A stretch of 64,000 bases of DNA from positions 1 to 64,000 of the forward strand of contig NZ_DRGY01000033.1 in assembly GCF_011049865.1 (NCBI RefSeq), read 5' to 3'. A program made the position numbers and the translations under genes. Shown here in pieces: positions 39,515 through 48,795 of this stretch. Below the pieces are notes generated by a model. That model worked only from the letters and a program-made list of their open reading frames with translations, was not told where the DNA came from and did no database searches. The stretch comes from Marinobacter antarcticus (GTDB lineage Bacteria > Pseudomonadota > Gammaproteobacteria > Pseudomonadales > Oleiphilaceae). The stretch's first letter is position 1. Each line of letters starts with the position of its first letter.

Positions 39515-40879
39515 ATGAACTCCATCGTTACCTTTCCCAACCGAATTCCCACCACGGAATTCGAGGAACGACGCTTCAAGGTTTACACAGACCGCCAACT
39601 AGACAAGATTGAGGTTATCCAGAGCCTGCCGGAAGACACCCTGTTTGAAATGAAGGTGGTCGCAAGCGTGTTGCCCTTCCGGGTGAACGAGTATGTGATC
39701 AACGAACTGATCAATTGGGACAAGGTACCCAACGACCCCATCTATCAATTGGTATTCCCGCAGAAAGGCATGCTCAAAGATGAACACTTTGAGCGCATGG
39801 CTCACATGCACCGGGACGGCGCCGATAAAAAAGAGATTCAGGCCGTCGCAAAAGAAATCCGTGATGAGCTAAACCCCCACCCGGCTGGCCAGATGGAAAT
39901 GAATATGCCGGAACTGGAAGGTGAAGTGCTCGACGGCGTGCAACACAAGTACCGCGAGACGGTGCTGTTCTTCCCTGCACAAGGCCAGACATGCCACTCC
40001 TATTGCACCTTCTGCTTCCGCTGGGCGCAGTTCGTGGGCGATAAAGACCTGAAAATGTCGAGTACCGAGGCCGACAAGCTGCACGGTTACTTGCAGGAGC
40101 ACACCGAAGTAACCGATTTGCTGGTGACCGGTGGTGACCCCATGGTGATGAAAACCAAGAGCCTGGCTCAGTACCTTGAGCCGCTATTGCAGCCAGAGTT
40201 CGATCATATTCAAACTATCCGCATCGGCACCAAGGCCCTGACCTTCTGGCCATACCGTTTTGTGACGGACAAGGATGCGAACGAGCTGATTGATCTGTTC
40301 GCAAGACTTGTGGACGCAGGCAAGCACGTTGCGATTATGGCGCATTACAACCACTGGCAGGAAATCACGACCGACATCGCCGAAGAGGCTATCCGCCGCA
40401 TCCGCGCAACCGGAGCGGAGATTCGTGCACAGGGCCCGCTGATCAAACATGTGAACGACAGTGCAGACGCCTGGGCCAGGCTTTGGAAAAAAGAAGTGCA
40501 GCTTGGCATCATCCCCTACTACATGTTTGTAGAGCGTGACACAGGCGCCAAGAACTACTTTGAAGTGCCGCTGGCGGAAGCTTTTGAGATTTATCGCGAA
40601 GCCATGAAAAAAGTCAGCGGTCTGGCTCGCACCGCTCGTGGCCCCAGCATGAGTGCCGGGCCAGGCAAAGTGGAGATACAAGGGATAGCCGATGTGAGCG
40701 GCGAGAAAGTTTTTGTACTGCGCTTTCTACAGGGCCGCAATCCGGACTGGGTTCAGCGCCCGTTCTTTGCCAAGTACAGCGAAACCGCAACCTGGCTGCA
40801 CGAGTTGGAGCCAGCCTTTGGTGAGGAGACGTTTTTCTTTGAAGATGGGTTTGAGCAAATGAAGAAGGGAAATAGCTGA
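39515..40879 (+). CDS. KamA family radical SAM enzyme (lysine 2,3-aminomutase-like)
   Basis: 454 aa. Cys160, Cys164 and Cys167 in TCHSYCTFCFRW form the CxxxCxxC site for the 4Fe-4S cluster that cleaves S-adenosylmethionine. LLVTGGDPM matches the GGEP-type SAM-binding stretch, and GPGKVEIQG is the best candidate for the PLP-lysine region, where classical KamA has GGGGK. The classical CxxxCRHCTRR is changed to CTFCFRW, so the substrate may not be lysine. It is longer than EpmB (about 340 aa), and no EpmA, EF-P or beta-lysine acetyltransferase gene is in the window. It has its own promoter candidate and a strong terminator, so it is probably monocistronic. Confidence 0.85.
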   Translation: MNSIVTFPNRIPTTEFEERRFKVYTDRQLDKIEVIQSLPEDTLFEMKVVASVLPFRVNEYVINELINWDKVPNDPIYQLVFPQKGMLKDEHFERMAHMHRDGADKKEIQAVAKEIRDELNPHPAGQMEMNMPELEGEVLDGVQHKYRETVLFFPAQGQTCHSYCTFCFRWAQFVGDKDLKMSSTEADKLHGYLQEHTEVTDLLVTGGDPMVMKTKSLAQYLEPLLQPEFDHIQTIRIGTKALTFWPYRFVTDKDANELIDLFARLVDAGKHVAIMAHYNHWQEITTDIAEEAIRRIRATGAEIRAQGPLIKHVNDSADAWARLWKKEVQLGIIPYYMFVERDTGAKNYFEVPLAEAFEIYREAMKKVSGLARTARGPSMSAGPGKVEIQGIADVSGEKVFVLRFLQGRNPDWVQRPFFAKYSETATWLHELEPAFGEETFFFEDGFEQMKKGNS

Positions 40880-40904
40880 AGCCTTCCGACTTCAATCGCT
40901 GAAC

Positions 40905-40938
40905 AAAAACGGGGGCGCCGAGAGGCGCCCCCGTTTTT
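40905..40938. terminator. Bidirectional terminator between the KamA-like gene and cnoX
   Basis: A perfect 15-bp stem (40905-40919 with 40924-40938) with a GAGA loop is flanked by A5 and T5, so it can end transcription from both convergent genes. Confidence 0.95.
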
Positions 40939-40957
40939 GTTTCTGACTGATTTACGA

Positions 40958-41833
40958 TCAATGCATCAGCGTATAAAGCTTGCGCCTATAAATACGCACG
41001 TCCGGATTGCTGTTGCCCAGCTTCTCAAATAACTCAACCAGCGTGGTTTTGGCCACCTCATCTTTGTATTTGCTATCTGCCTGCATCAGACGAACCAGTA
41101 ACTCCATCGCATCGGCATTGTTTTCCTGCAACACTCTATGAAGTGCCAGCAGGTGCAAGGCGTTGGGGTCTTTCGGATTCTGTTCCAGCGCCATCTCCAG
41201 ATCCTTTGCGGGCGGAAGCTCTGCAGACTGCTTCAAAAACTTTATTCTGGCCGCCAACTGCTTTGCCTGGTGCTGCAGTTTTTCCTCTGGTGGCAGGCTT
41301 TCAAGCACCTGCTCAGCGGTTTCAAGATCTCCGGATTCAGCTTTCAACTGAGCCAGATCAATCAGCACTTTGAGGTTCTCAGGGTCTTCGCGGTTCATAT
41401 CGGAGAGGATTTCCAGCGCTCCGTCGATATCGCCCTCTTCCCATATTCGATGGGCTTTATCGTAAGAATCTTCCTCAGGAAGCGCTGCGGGCAAACCCAC
41501 ATGCTTCTCCAGCACCTTGCGAATTTCACTTTCTGGCAGCGCTTCGCTAAAACCATCAACCGCCTGGCCATCTTTCACCAGAATAATCGTGGGCAGGCTG
41601 CGTACGCCCAAACTGGCTGTGAGCTCCTGCTGCTCATCCGCATTAACCTTCGCAAGCCGGAATGCCCCCTGATACTCCTGTGCCAATTTTTCCAACACGG
41701 GCATAAGCTGCTTACAGGGCGCGCACCACTCAGCCCATACATCCACAATGACGGGTGCAACCGAGGATGCATCCATGACCTCCTGCTGGAAGTTTTCCAT
41801 GGTGGCTTCAAATATATGGGGAGAACTGCTCAT
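40958..41833 (-). CDS. cnoX: Thioredoxin-TPR co-chaperone CnoX (YbbN-like)
   Basis: About 291 aa. An N-terminal thioredoxin domain with an intact WCAPC active site (residues about 37-41) is followed by TPR-like helices (EGDIDGALEILSDMNREDP and later repeats). CnoX holds oxidised client proteins and delivers them to GroEL or DnaK. E. coli CnoX lacks the CxxC pair, so this version may also be redox-active. The ATG at 41833 is preferred over a GTG three codons upstream. Confidence 0.9.
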   Translation of the reverse strand: MSSSPHIFEATMENFQQEVMDASSVAPVIVDVWAEWCAPCKQLMPVLEKLAQEYQGAFRLAKVNADEQQELTASLGVRSLPTIILVKDGQAVDGFSEALPESEIRKVLEKHVGLPAALPEEDSYDKAHRIWEEGDIDGALEILSDMNREDPENLKVLIDLAQLKAESGDLETAEQVLESLPPEEKLQHQAKQLAARIKFLKQSAELPPAKDLEMALEQNPKDPNALHLLALHRVLQENNADAMELLVRLMQADSKYKDEVAKTTLVELFEKLGNSNPDVRIYRRKLYTLMH

Positions 41834-41998
41834 GTCGGGCACCTGAAATGTTCATTAAGAGTTAAAGCCTAGATGGGGCACGCGGGGCCGGAATTCAAGA
41901 GCGTCAAATCAACGCATTAGTCGCAACTATGCTTGAAAATGGGACTTTAGGCTCTAGTTAGTAAAGAGACACTTCTCCTATCAGGAAGCAGATACGGC

Positions 41999-44449
41999 AT
42001 GAACCACGACAAAGACAGCGACTCGCTGGCAGAGTTCGAAGAAGACCTTACCGAATACATCGGCAAGAACGAACACAGCAAGGATCTTGCCCTCCCCCAG
42101 CAATCCATGCCCAAACGGATGTATGTACTGCCTGTCTCGAACCGGCCTTTTTTTCCGGCACAGGTGCAACCCGTCGTGGTCAACCAGAACCCGTGGCAGG
42201 AAACACTCAAGCGCGTTAGCGAAACCGATCACAAAATGCTCGGCATCTGCTTTGTGGATGATCAGCAGCCCGGGCAGAGGGTGCCCCAGAGCAGTGAGCT
42301 GGCCACCGTTGGCTGCGCAGTGCGCATCCATCACGCGCAAAACAAAGACGGTAATGTTCAGTTTATTGCGCAGGGTTTGCAGCGTTTTCGCATTGTGCAG
42401 TGGTTGCGCCGCAAGCCTCCGTATCTGGTGGAGGTAGAGTACCCGCAAGAGCCTCAGGAAGATGCGGATGAAACCAAGGCCTATACCCTGGCAATCATTA
42501 GTGCGATCAAAGAACTCCTTCGTACCAACCCGCTGTATGGCGAGGAAGTAAAGCAATACCTCTCGCGTTTTGGCCCTGAAGACAGTTCACCGCTGACAGA
42601 TTTTGGCGCCTCCATGACCAGCGTTCCCGGCAAGGAACTGCAGGATATCCTGAACACGGTGCCGTTGCTGAGGCGCATGGAAAAAGTGCTTTTGTTGATG
42701 CGCAAAGAGCTGGAGGTGGCGCGCCTGCAGTCTGAAATCAGCGAAGAAGTGAACGAGAAGGTGCAAAAGCATCAACGTGATTTCTTCCTGAAAGAACAGC
42801 TCAAAGTTATCCAGCGCGAGCTTGGGATGTCGAAAGACGACAAAACGGCAGACGCCGAGCGCTTTGAAACCCGAATGGCCGAGCTCAAGCCCCCAGAGGC
42901 CGTGCAGGAACGATTCGCGGAGGAATTGCAGAAGTTGCAGATTCTGGAACAGGGCTCGCCGGAGTATGGCGTCACCCGCAATTATCTGGACTGGCTGACT
43001 CATGTACCCTGGGGCGTGCACTCCGAAGATCAATTTGATTTGGCCAAGGCCCGCAGCACACTGAACCGCGATCACGACGGCCTTGGCGATGTAAAAGACC
43101 GGATTATCGAATTCCTGGCAGAGGGTACGTTCAAGGGCGAAATCAGCGGGTCCATTCTTCTGCTTGTTGGCCCGCCGGGCGTGGGCAAAACATCAATAGG
43201 CCATTCCGTCGCGGACGCGCTCGGGCGTAAATTCTATCGCTTCAGCGTTGGTGGCATGCGTGACGAAGCCGAGATCAAGGGCCACAGGCGTACTTACATC
43301 GGAGCGATGCCGGGCAAGTTTGTACAGGCTCTGAAAGACACCAAAGTTGCCAACCCCGTCATCATGCTGGACGAGATCGACAAAATTGGCGCCTCTTACC
43401 ACGGCGATCCGGCCTCGGCTCTTCTCGAAACACTCGACCCGGAGCAAAACAAGGAGTTTCTGGACCACTACCTCGATGTTCGCCTGGATCTGTCAAAGGT
43501 ACTGTTTATTTGCACGGCCAACCAGCTAGACACCATTCCGAGACCGCTTCTGGATCGCATGGATGTTATCCGCTTGTCTGGCTATATCGGGGAAGAAAAG
43601 CTGACGATCGCCAAACACCACCTGCTTCCCCGCCTTTTGAAACGGGCCGGGCTTCTGAAAAAGCAGTTCAACATTACCGATGCCGCTATTCGTCAGGTTA
43701 TTGAAGGCTATGCTCGTGAAGCCGGTGTGCGGAGCCTGGAAAAGCTGCTGCACAAGATCATGCGCAAGGGCATCGTGAAACTACTGGAAGCCCCGAATGA
43801 CCCTGTGAGAGTGGGCATATCCGATCTGCAGGAATACCTGGGCCAACCGGCCTTCCGAAAAGAAAAATCACTCAAGGGTACCGGCGTGGTCACGGGTCTC
43901 GCCTGGACGGCCATGGGCGGCGTAACCCTCAGTATAGAAGCCACCCGGGTGCACAACACTCAACGCGGTTTCAAGTTAACCGGGCAGCTTGGCGATGTGA
44001 TGAAAGAATCGGCAGAAATCGCGCACAGCTATGTCAGTTCTAACCTGAAACGCTACAAGGGCGATCCCGGATTTTTCGACAAATCGTTCATACATCTTCA
44101 TGTGCCAGAGGGCGCAACACCCAAAGACGGCCCGAGTGCCGGCGTCACTATGGCAACGGCCCTGTTGTCTATTGCCCGCAGTGAAGTGCCTCAGCAAAAC
44201 ACCGCAATGACCGGAGAATTGACCCTCACCGGACAGGTTCTTCCCGTAGGCGGTATACGCGAGAAAGTCATCGCAGCCCGTCGGCAAAAAATCAGCAATC
44301 TTATTTTGCCAGAAGCGAACCGCGGAGATTATGAGGAGCTACCGGACTATCTCAGGGACGGCCTGACCGTCAACTTCGCCCGGCATTACAACGATGTGTT
44401 TCAGGTGTGCTTTGGCCATAAGCCGAAGACGGGGTCGTCCGTTCACTGA
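41999..44449 (+). CDS. Lon family ATP-dependent protease, probable second Lon
   Basis: 816 aa. A LON substrate-binding N domain (MYVLPVSNRPFFPAQVQPVV is close to its start) is followed by the AAA+ module with Walker A GPPGVGKTS and Walker B MLDEIDKIG, then the S16 protease domain with the catalytic Ser in PKDGPSAGV and Lys in GIREKVIAARR. It degrades unfolded and regulatory proteins. It is not next to clpX or hupB, where the main lon usually is, and its N-terminal motif is divergent, so it is probably a paralogue. AGGAAG precedes the start. Confidence 0.9.
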   Translation: MNHDKDSDSLAEFEEDLTEYIGKNEHSKDLALPQQSMPKRMYVLPVSNRPFFPAQVQPVVVNQNPWQETLKRVSETDHKMLGICFVDDQQPGQRVPQSSELATVGCAVRIHHAQNKDGNVQFIAQGLQRFRIVQWLRRKPPYLVEVEYPQEPQEDADETKAYTLAIISAIKELLRTNPLYGEEVKQYLSRFGPEDSSPLTDFGASMTSVPGKELQDILNTVPLLRRMEKVLLLMRKELEVARLQSEISEEVNEKVQKHQRDFFLKEQLKVIQRELGMSKDDKTADAERFETRMAELKPPEAVQERFAEELQKLQILEQGSPEYGVTRNYLDWLTHVPWGVHSEDQFDLAKARSTLNRDHDGLGDVKDRIIEFLAEGTFKGEISGSILLLVGPPGVGKTSIGHSVADALGRKFYRFSVGGMRDEAEIKGHRRTYIGAMPGKFVQALKDTKVANPVIMLDEIDKIGASYHGDPASALLETLDPEQNKEFLDHYLDVRLDLSKVLFICTANQLDTIPRPLLDRMDVIRLSGYIGEEKLTIAKHHLLPRLLKRAGLLKKQFNITDAAIRQVIEGYAREAGVRSLEKLLHKIMRKGIVKLLEAPNDPVRVGISDLQEYLGQPAFRKEKSLKGTGVVTGLAWTAMGGVTLSIEATRVHNTQRGFKLTGQLGDVMKESAEIAHSYVSSNLKRYKGDPGFFDKSFIHLHVPEGATPKDGPSAGVTMATALLSIARSEVPQQNTAMTGELTLTGQVLPVGGIREKVIAARRQKISNLILPEANRGDYEELPDYLRDGLTVNFARHYNDVFQVCFGHKPKTGSSVH

Positions 44450-44455
44450 CGCGAA

Positions 44456-44492
44456 AAAGAGAAAGAAAAGCTTATGCTTTTTCTTTCTCTTT
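44456..44492. terminator. Bidirectional terminator overlapping the end of the marR gene
   Basis: AAAGAGAAAGAAAAGC (44456-44471) pairs with GCTTTTTCTTTCTCTTT (44476-44492), with a TTAT loop and one bulge. It lies 7 bases after the lon stop; its right arm encodes the KEKEKA tail of the convergent MarR protein. Confidence 0.75.
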
Positions 44493-44972
44493 CCAGCCAT
44501 CGTCCTTCAACATGGGGCCAACATCCAGCACCGGTGATGCATCTATGTGGTCCGCATCCATCATGTTCGCAACCCGCTGAAGAGACGCCAGAATCATGTT
44601 CTGCTCCCATTCATGAAGGCTCTGGAATTTTTTGATGAAGTCTTCCTGTAAAGGATTCGGCGCACGGGAGAGTATATCTGCACCATCCTCGGTTAGGTGC
44701 GCATGAACTTTGCGTTTATCCTGCGTACTGCGAACCCGATAAACCAGTTTTCGATGCTCAAGCCGATCAAGAATAGTGGTAACCGTGGCCTGACTCAGGC
44801 TGACTTTGTCGGCAATCGTGCCGATGGTAACCTCACCCAGATCACGGATTGTTCGCATGATTAACAGCTGCGGGCCGGTGAGCCCCGCGTTCTTGCTAAG
44901 ACGTTTGGAATGAAGATCCGTTGCCCGGATCACCCGCCTCAGCGCTACCAGAACATGTTCATAATTATTCAC
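44472..44972 (-). CDS. MarR family transcriptional regulator
   Basis: 166 aa. The winged helix has GEVTIGTIADKVSLSQATVT and ILDRLEHRKLVYRVRSTQDKRKV, the recognition helix and wing of MarR proteins. A charged C-terminal tail of about 30 residues (PMLKDDGWKEKEKA) is unusual and partly overlaps the terminator. It is convergent with lon and divergent from livJ across a 348-bp gap. Target and ligand unknown. Confidence 0.9.
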   Translation of the reverse strand: MNNYEHVLVALRRVIRATDLHSKRLSKNAGLTGPQLLIMRTIRDLGEVTIGTIADKVSLSQATVTTILDRLEHRKLVYRVRSTQDKRKVHAHLTEDGADILSRAPNPLQEDFIKKFQSLHEWEQNMILASLQRVANMMDADHIDASPVLDVGPMLKDDGWKEKEKA

Positions 44973-45320
44973 TGTGTACTGCCCCGCTGACGCCTTTCGG
45001 CCGTTTGTTTACACCACTAACGATTAGAGGTCTTCGCACTCTCGAATGCAAGTCGCATTTCCCCCAATCTCCCCTGTAAATGAACCGGGAGCGATATGTA
45101 GAGCAATATCAGCCCCAAGCAGTTGCGTGACTATGAAAGCTTCCGCACACTGGCGTCCCCGGAGCATCTTGAGAAAAATACAGAAAACCCCCGGGATCAG
45201 ACCGGCGGATGTTTAAAACTTAAAGAAGCCTCGGGCTAGCTTGACAAGTCTGGATGTGTAGTGTTTGTTTAGCTTTCTGAGAACATAAGAATAACCCTGA
45301 ACCAAAACAGGACAGACACA
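44973..45320. other. Intergenic region between marR and livJ
   Basis: 348 bases with divergent promoters expected for marR and livJ. TTGACA at 45241-45246 could be a -35 element for livJ, but no good -10 follows at standard spacing. No riboswitch, tRNA or small gene was recognised. Confidence 0.4.
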
Positions 45321-46433
45321 ATGACAACTTCACTGAAAAAACTCGTAATCGCTGTTAGCACGTCCGTTGCCCTCATGGGCGCCGGCCAGGCAACCGCAGA
45401 CATCAAAATCGGTATTGCAGGCCCAATGACCGGCCCAGTTGCCCAGTACGGCGACATGCAATTTTCCGGCGCCCGTATGGCAATTGAGCAAATCAACGCC
45501 AACGGTGGGGTAATGGGCGAGAAGCTCGTTGGCGTCGAATACGACGACGTATGCGACCCCAAGCAGGCCGTTACGGTGGCCAACCGGATGGTTAACGACG
45601 GCGTCCGTTATGTTATCGGCCACCTGTGCTCCAGCTCTACCCAGCCCGCCTCAGACATTTATGAGGACGAAGGCATTCTGATGATCACGCCCGCCTCAAC
45701 CAGTCCCGAGATCACCGAGCGCGGCTACGAGCTGGTCTTCCGCACCATCGGTCTCGACAGCATGCAGGGCCCTGTTGCAGCCAACTACATCGCGAGCCAG
45801 AACCCCAAACGCGTCGCAATCGTGCACGATAAGCAGCAATATGGTGAAGGCATCGCAACCGCAGTGCGTGACACCTTGAAAGAAAAAGGCGTCGAGATTG
45901 CGATGTTTGAAGGTGTTACCGCAGGCGCCAAAGACTTCTCATCCCTGGTCACCAAGCTCAAGCAGGCCAATGTGGACTTTGTTTATTTCGGCGGCTACCA
46001 CCCAGAACTGGGCCTGATTCTGCGCCAGGCGCGCCAGGCTGATCTGGATACGAAATTCATGGGCCCTGAGGGCGTTGGCAACAAAGATATCAACACCATT
46101 GCCGGTGAAGCAGCGGAAGGGCTTCTGGTAACTCTGCCACCTAGTTTCGACGAAAAAGAAGAAAACAAGGATTTGGTAAAAGCGTTCGAAGACAAAGGTG
46201 AAGACCCTTCAGGCCCGTTCGTGCTGACGTCTTACGCAGCCGTTCAACTGGTTGCTGACGGTATCGAAGCTGCACAATCCAAAGACCCATTCGACGTTGC
46301 TGCAGCGCTGCGCAGCGGCACGTTTGAGACGCCTATCGGAACGGTCGAGTACGACAAAGCGGGTGACATGAAGTCATTTGAGTTTGTTGTATACGAATGG
46401 CATTCAGATGGCAGCAAAACTCCGGTAAACTAG
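45321..46433 (+). CDS. livJ: Branched-chain amino-acid ABC transporter binding protein
   Basis: 370 aa. A Sec signal peptide ends ATA-D near residue 26. The mature part is a type-I periplasmic binding protein like LivJ/BraC: IKIGIAGPMTGPVAQYGDM, GHLCSSSTQPASDIYEDEG and TPASTSPEITERGY form the ligand loops. CDPKQAV and HLCSSS hold the two conserved cysteines. The likely ligands are Leu, Ile, Val and perhaps Ala. A terminator separates it from the permease genes, keeping it in excess. Confidence 0.94.
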   Translation: MTTSLKKLVIAVSTSVALMGAGQATADIKIGIAGPMTGPVAQYGDMQFSGARMAIEQINANGGVMGEKLVGVEYDDVCDPKQAVTVANRMVNDGVRYVIGHLCSSSTQPASDIYEDEGILMITPASTSPEITERGYELVFRTIGLDSMQGPVAANYIASQNPKRVAIVHDKQQYGEGIATAVRDTLKEKGVEIAMFEGVTAGAKDFSSLVTKLKQANVDFVYFGGYHPELGLILRQARQADLDTKFMGPEGVGNKDINTIAGEAAEGLLVTLPPSFDEKEENKDLVKAFEDKGEDPSGPFVLTSYAAVQLVADGIEAAQSKDPFDVAAALRSGTFETPIGTVEYDKAGDMKSFEFVVYEWHSDGSKTPVN

Positions 46434-46463
46434 GCCAAGTCATTAACAGACAGTAATCATGAG

Positions 46464-46500
46464 AACACCTTCTCACCGCGATCCGGGAGAAGGTGTTTTT
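46464..46500 (+). terminator. Terminator between livJ and livH
   Basis: AACACCTTCTC (46464-46474) pairs perfectly with GAGAAGGTGTT (46487-46497), followed by T's. It probably stops most livJ transcripts, with partial readthrough into livHMGF. Confidence 0.85.
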
Positions 46501-46594
46501 CTAGGACCCTTTTGATCCTGCCTCACTTCCAGCCCGGCTACCCAGCGTTTGGAGTGTCTCAGGGGAGGGAACAGGCCTCCGGAGTCAAACAACA

Positions 46595-47518
46595 ATGCAA
46601 GACCTCCTGTATTTCTCCCAGCAGCTCATAAACGGGCTGACGATCGGGAGCGCCTATGCCCTGATCGCCATCGGTTACACGATGGTTTACGGCATTATCG
46701 GCATGATCAACTTTGCCCACGGCGAGATCTATATGATCGGCGCTTATACCGCGCTTATCGCCATTACTGGCCTGACTGCGCTCGGCCTTGCCTGGCTTCC
46801 GCTGATTCTTATCGTTGCGCTTGTGTGCGCTATCATCGTTTCCAGCACCATGGGCTGGGCCGTGGAACGAGTGGCTTACCGCCCTGTGCGGGGACGTCAT
46901 CGTCTGATTCCGCTGATTTCTGCAATCGGTATGTCTATTTTCTTGCAGAATTATGTTCATCTCGCTCAAGGCTCACGCAACATTGGTTTCCCCCTGCTTA
47001 TTGAAGGTGGATTCAAATTTGGCTCTGACGGGCATTTCGAGATGTCGCTGTCTTATATGCAGATCACAATTTTTGTGACCACGCTGATCTGCATGACCGT
47101 ACTTTCACTGTTCATTTCGCGCTCCCGCACCGGGCGTGCCTGCCGGGCCGTTTCACAGGACCTTGGCATGGCCAGCTTGTTGGGCATTGATACCAACCGC
47201 ATTATATCCGCCACCTTCATAATCGGTGCGGCACTGGCCGCCGTGGCTGGCTTGCTTCTGGGCATGTACTACGGCTCGGTTGATCCTCTGTTCGGCTTTA
47301 TCGCGGGGCTTAAGGCCTTTACCGCAGCTGTGCTCGGCGGCATTGGCAGCATTCCGGGCGCCATGCTCGGCGGTCTGATTCTTGGCGTCTCCGAAAGCAT
47401 GACTTCCGGCTACCTCAGCGGCGAATACAAAGACGTCGTCTCTTTCGGTTTGCTGATACTCATCCTACTGTTCAAACCTACCGGCCTGCTTGGCAAACCG
47501 GAGGTTGAGAAAATCTGA
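46595..47518 (+). CDS. livH: Branched-chain amino-acid ABC transporter permease LivH
   Basis: 307 aa inner-membrane permease starting [20 protein letters not shown], the usual LivH opening. About eight helices follow, with the [20 protein letters not shown] loop that contacts the ATPases. Its TGA overlaps the livM ATG by one base. Confidence 0.94.
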   Translation: MQDLLYFSQQLINGLTIGSAYALIAIGYTMVYGIIGMINFAHGEIYMIGAYTALIAITGLTALGLAWLPLILIVALVCAIIVSSTMGWAVERVAYRPVRGRHRLIPLISAIGMSIFLQNYVHLAQGSRNIGFPLLIEGGFKFGSDGHFEMSLSYMQITIFVTTLICMTVLSLFISRSRTGRACRAVSQDLGMASLLGIDTNRIISATFIIGAALAAVAGLLLGMYYGSVDPLFGFIAGLKAFTAAVLGGIGSIPGAMLGGLILGVSESMTSGYLSGEYKDVVSFGLLILILLFKPTGLLGKPEVEKI

Positions 47519-48789
47519 TGGCTTCCAACAATTACAGACACGCGGTGTTCTGCGCAATTGTCACACTGATTATCTCTTTCCCAATCCTCGGGCTTAACCT
47601 GGAGGCCCAAGGCGTCAACATTACCCTTACCGGGGCGAAAACGTCGACCATTGTTGCCATTTTCCTGGCCGCCGGAGCAGTGTTTGTTTTTCAGGCGTTC
47701 CGGGACTCGTTCTCGGGCCTGCTGGGTAAACTGCCGAAACTCAACCCGCTTGCAGACAAAGAGCCCATGGAGCAATCCAAGCGGGTAAAGCTTGAATCCT
47801 GGATACTGACCGGCATCGTGGTGCTTGCACTGTTCTGGCCATTTGTTGTGTCGCGGGGCTCAGTGGATCTGGCCACGCTGGTGCTGATTTACATTATGCT
47901 GGCCCTCGGGCTTAACGTGGTTGTTGGCCTCGCGGGCCTGCTGGATCTTGGGTATGTGGCGTTCTACGCGGTTGGCGCCTACACCTTCGCCCTGCTGTCA
48001 CAGTACACAGGCATTTCGTTCTGGATGGCTCTGCCTCTGGGTGCGCTGCTCGCCGGCACGTTCGGGTTATTACTAGGCTTCCCGGTATTGCGACTGCGGG
48101 GGGATTATCTGGCGATCGTCACCCTCGGTTTCGGCGAGATTATTCGTATTTTGCTTAATAACTGGACATCGTTGACCGGTGGGCCCAATGGCATAGGCGG
48201 TATCCCCGAACCGACGCTGTTCGGTATGGAGTTCGGCCGACGCGTAAAAGGCGAAGGCAACACGTCTTTCCACGAGACGTTTGGCATTGCGTACAGCGGC
48301 GAACACAAAGTCATTTTCTTGTACCTGATCGCTCTGGTGCTGGCCGTTATTACCGCGCTGATCATTCGCCGCTTCATGCGCATGCCGGTTGGTCGAGCCT
48401 GGGAAGCTCTGCGCGAAGATGAAATCGCCGCTCGCTCGTTGGGCCTCAGCCGCACGGCCGTTAAACTCTCTGCCTTCACCATTGGCGCTTTCTTTGCAGG
48501 CTTTGCCGGCACCGTGTTCGCCTCCAAGCAGGGCTTCATCAGCCCGGAATCGTTCGTGTTCCTTGAGTCTGCCATCATTCTGGCGATTGTGGTTCTGGGT
48601 GGTATGGGATCGCAGCTCGGCGTCATATTGGCGGCTATTGCGGTGACCATCCTGCCGGAGCTGGCACGGGAGTTTTCGGAATACCGCATGCTGATTTTCG
48701 GCGCCGCCATGGTGTTAATGATGGTCTGGCGACCGCAAGGTCTGTTACCTATGCGCCGTATTCATATCAAACTGAACCGGCAGGAGTGA
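47518..48789 (+). CDS. livM: Branched-chain amino-acid ABC transporter permease LivM
   Basis: 423 aa inner-membrane permease, partner of LivH. The first 120 residues form two extra helices and a hydrophilic stretch, as in longer LivM proteins. The core has [23 protein letters not shown] (helical, split here as one segment of the family) and [20 protein letters not shown]. It is coupled to livH and lies 6 bp before livG. Confidence 0.94.
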   Translation: MASNNYRHAVFCAIVTLIISFPILGLNLEAQGVNITLTGAKTSTIVAIFLAAGAVFVFQAFRDSFSGLLGKLPKLNPLADKEPMEQSKRVKLESWILTGIVVLALFWPFVVSRGSVDLATLVLIYIMLALGLNVVVGLAGLLDLGYVAFYAVGAYTFALLSQYTGISFWMALPLGALLAGTFGLLLGFPVLRLRGDYLAIVTLGFGEIIRILLNNWTSLTGGPNGIGGIPEPTLFGMEFGRRVKGEGNTSFHETFGIAYSGEHKVIFLYLIALVLAVITALIIRRFMRMPVGRAWEALREDEIAARSLGLSRTAVKLSAFTIGAFFAGFAGTVFASKQGFISPESFVFLESAIILAIVVLGGMGSQLGVILAAIAVTILPELAREFSEYRMLIFGAAMVLMMVWRPQGLLPMRRIHIKLNRQE

Positions 48790-48795
48790 CAGACA

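Noticed and set aside
41932-41938. Heat-shock sigma-32 promoter before lon (CTTGAAA)
   Set aside because: No CCCCAT-like -10 element follows at 13-17 bp.
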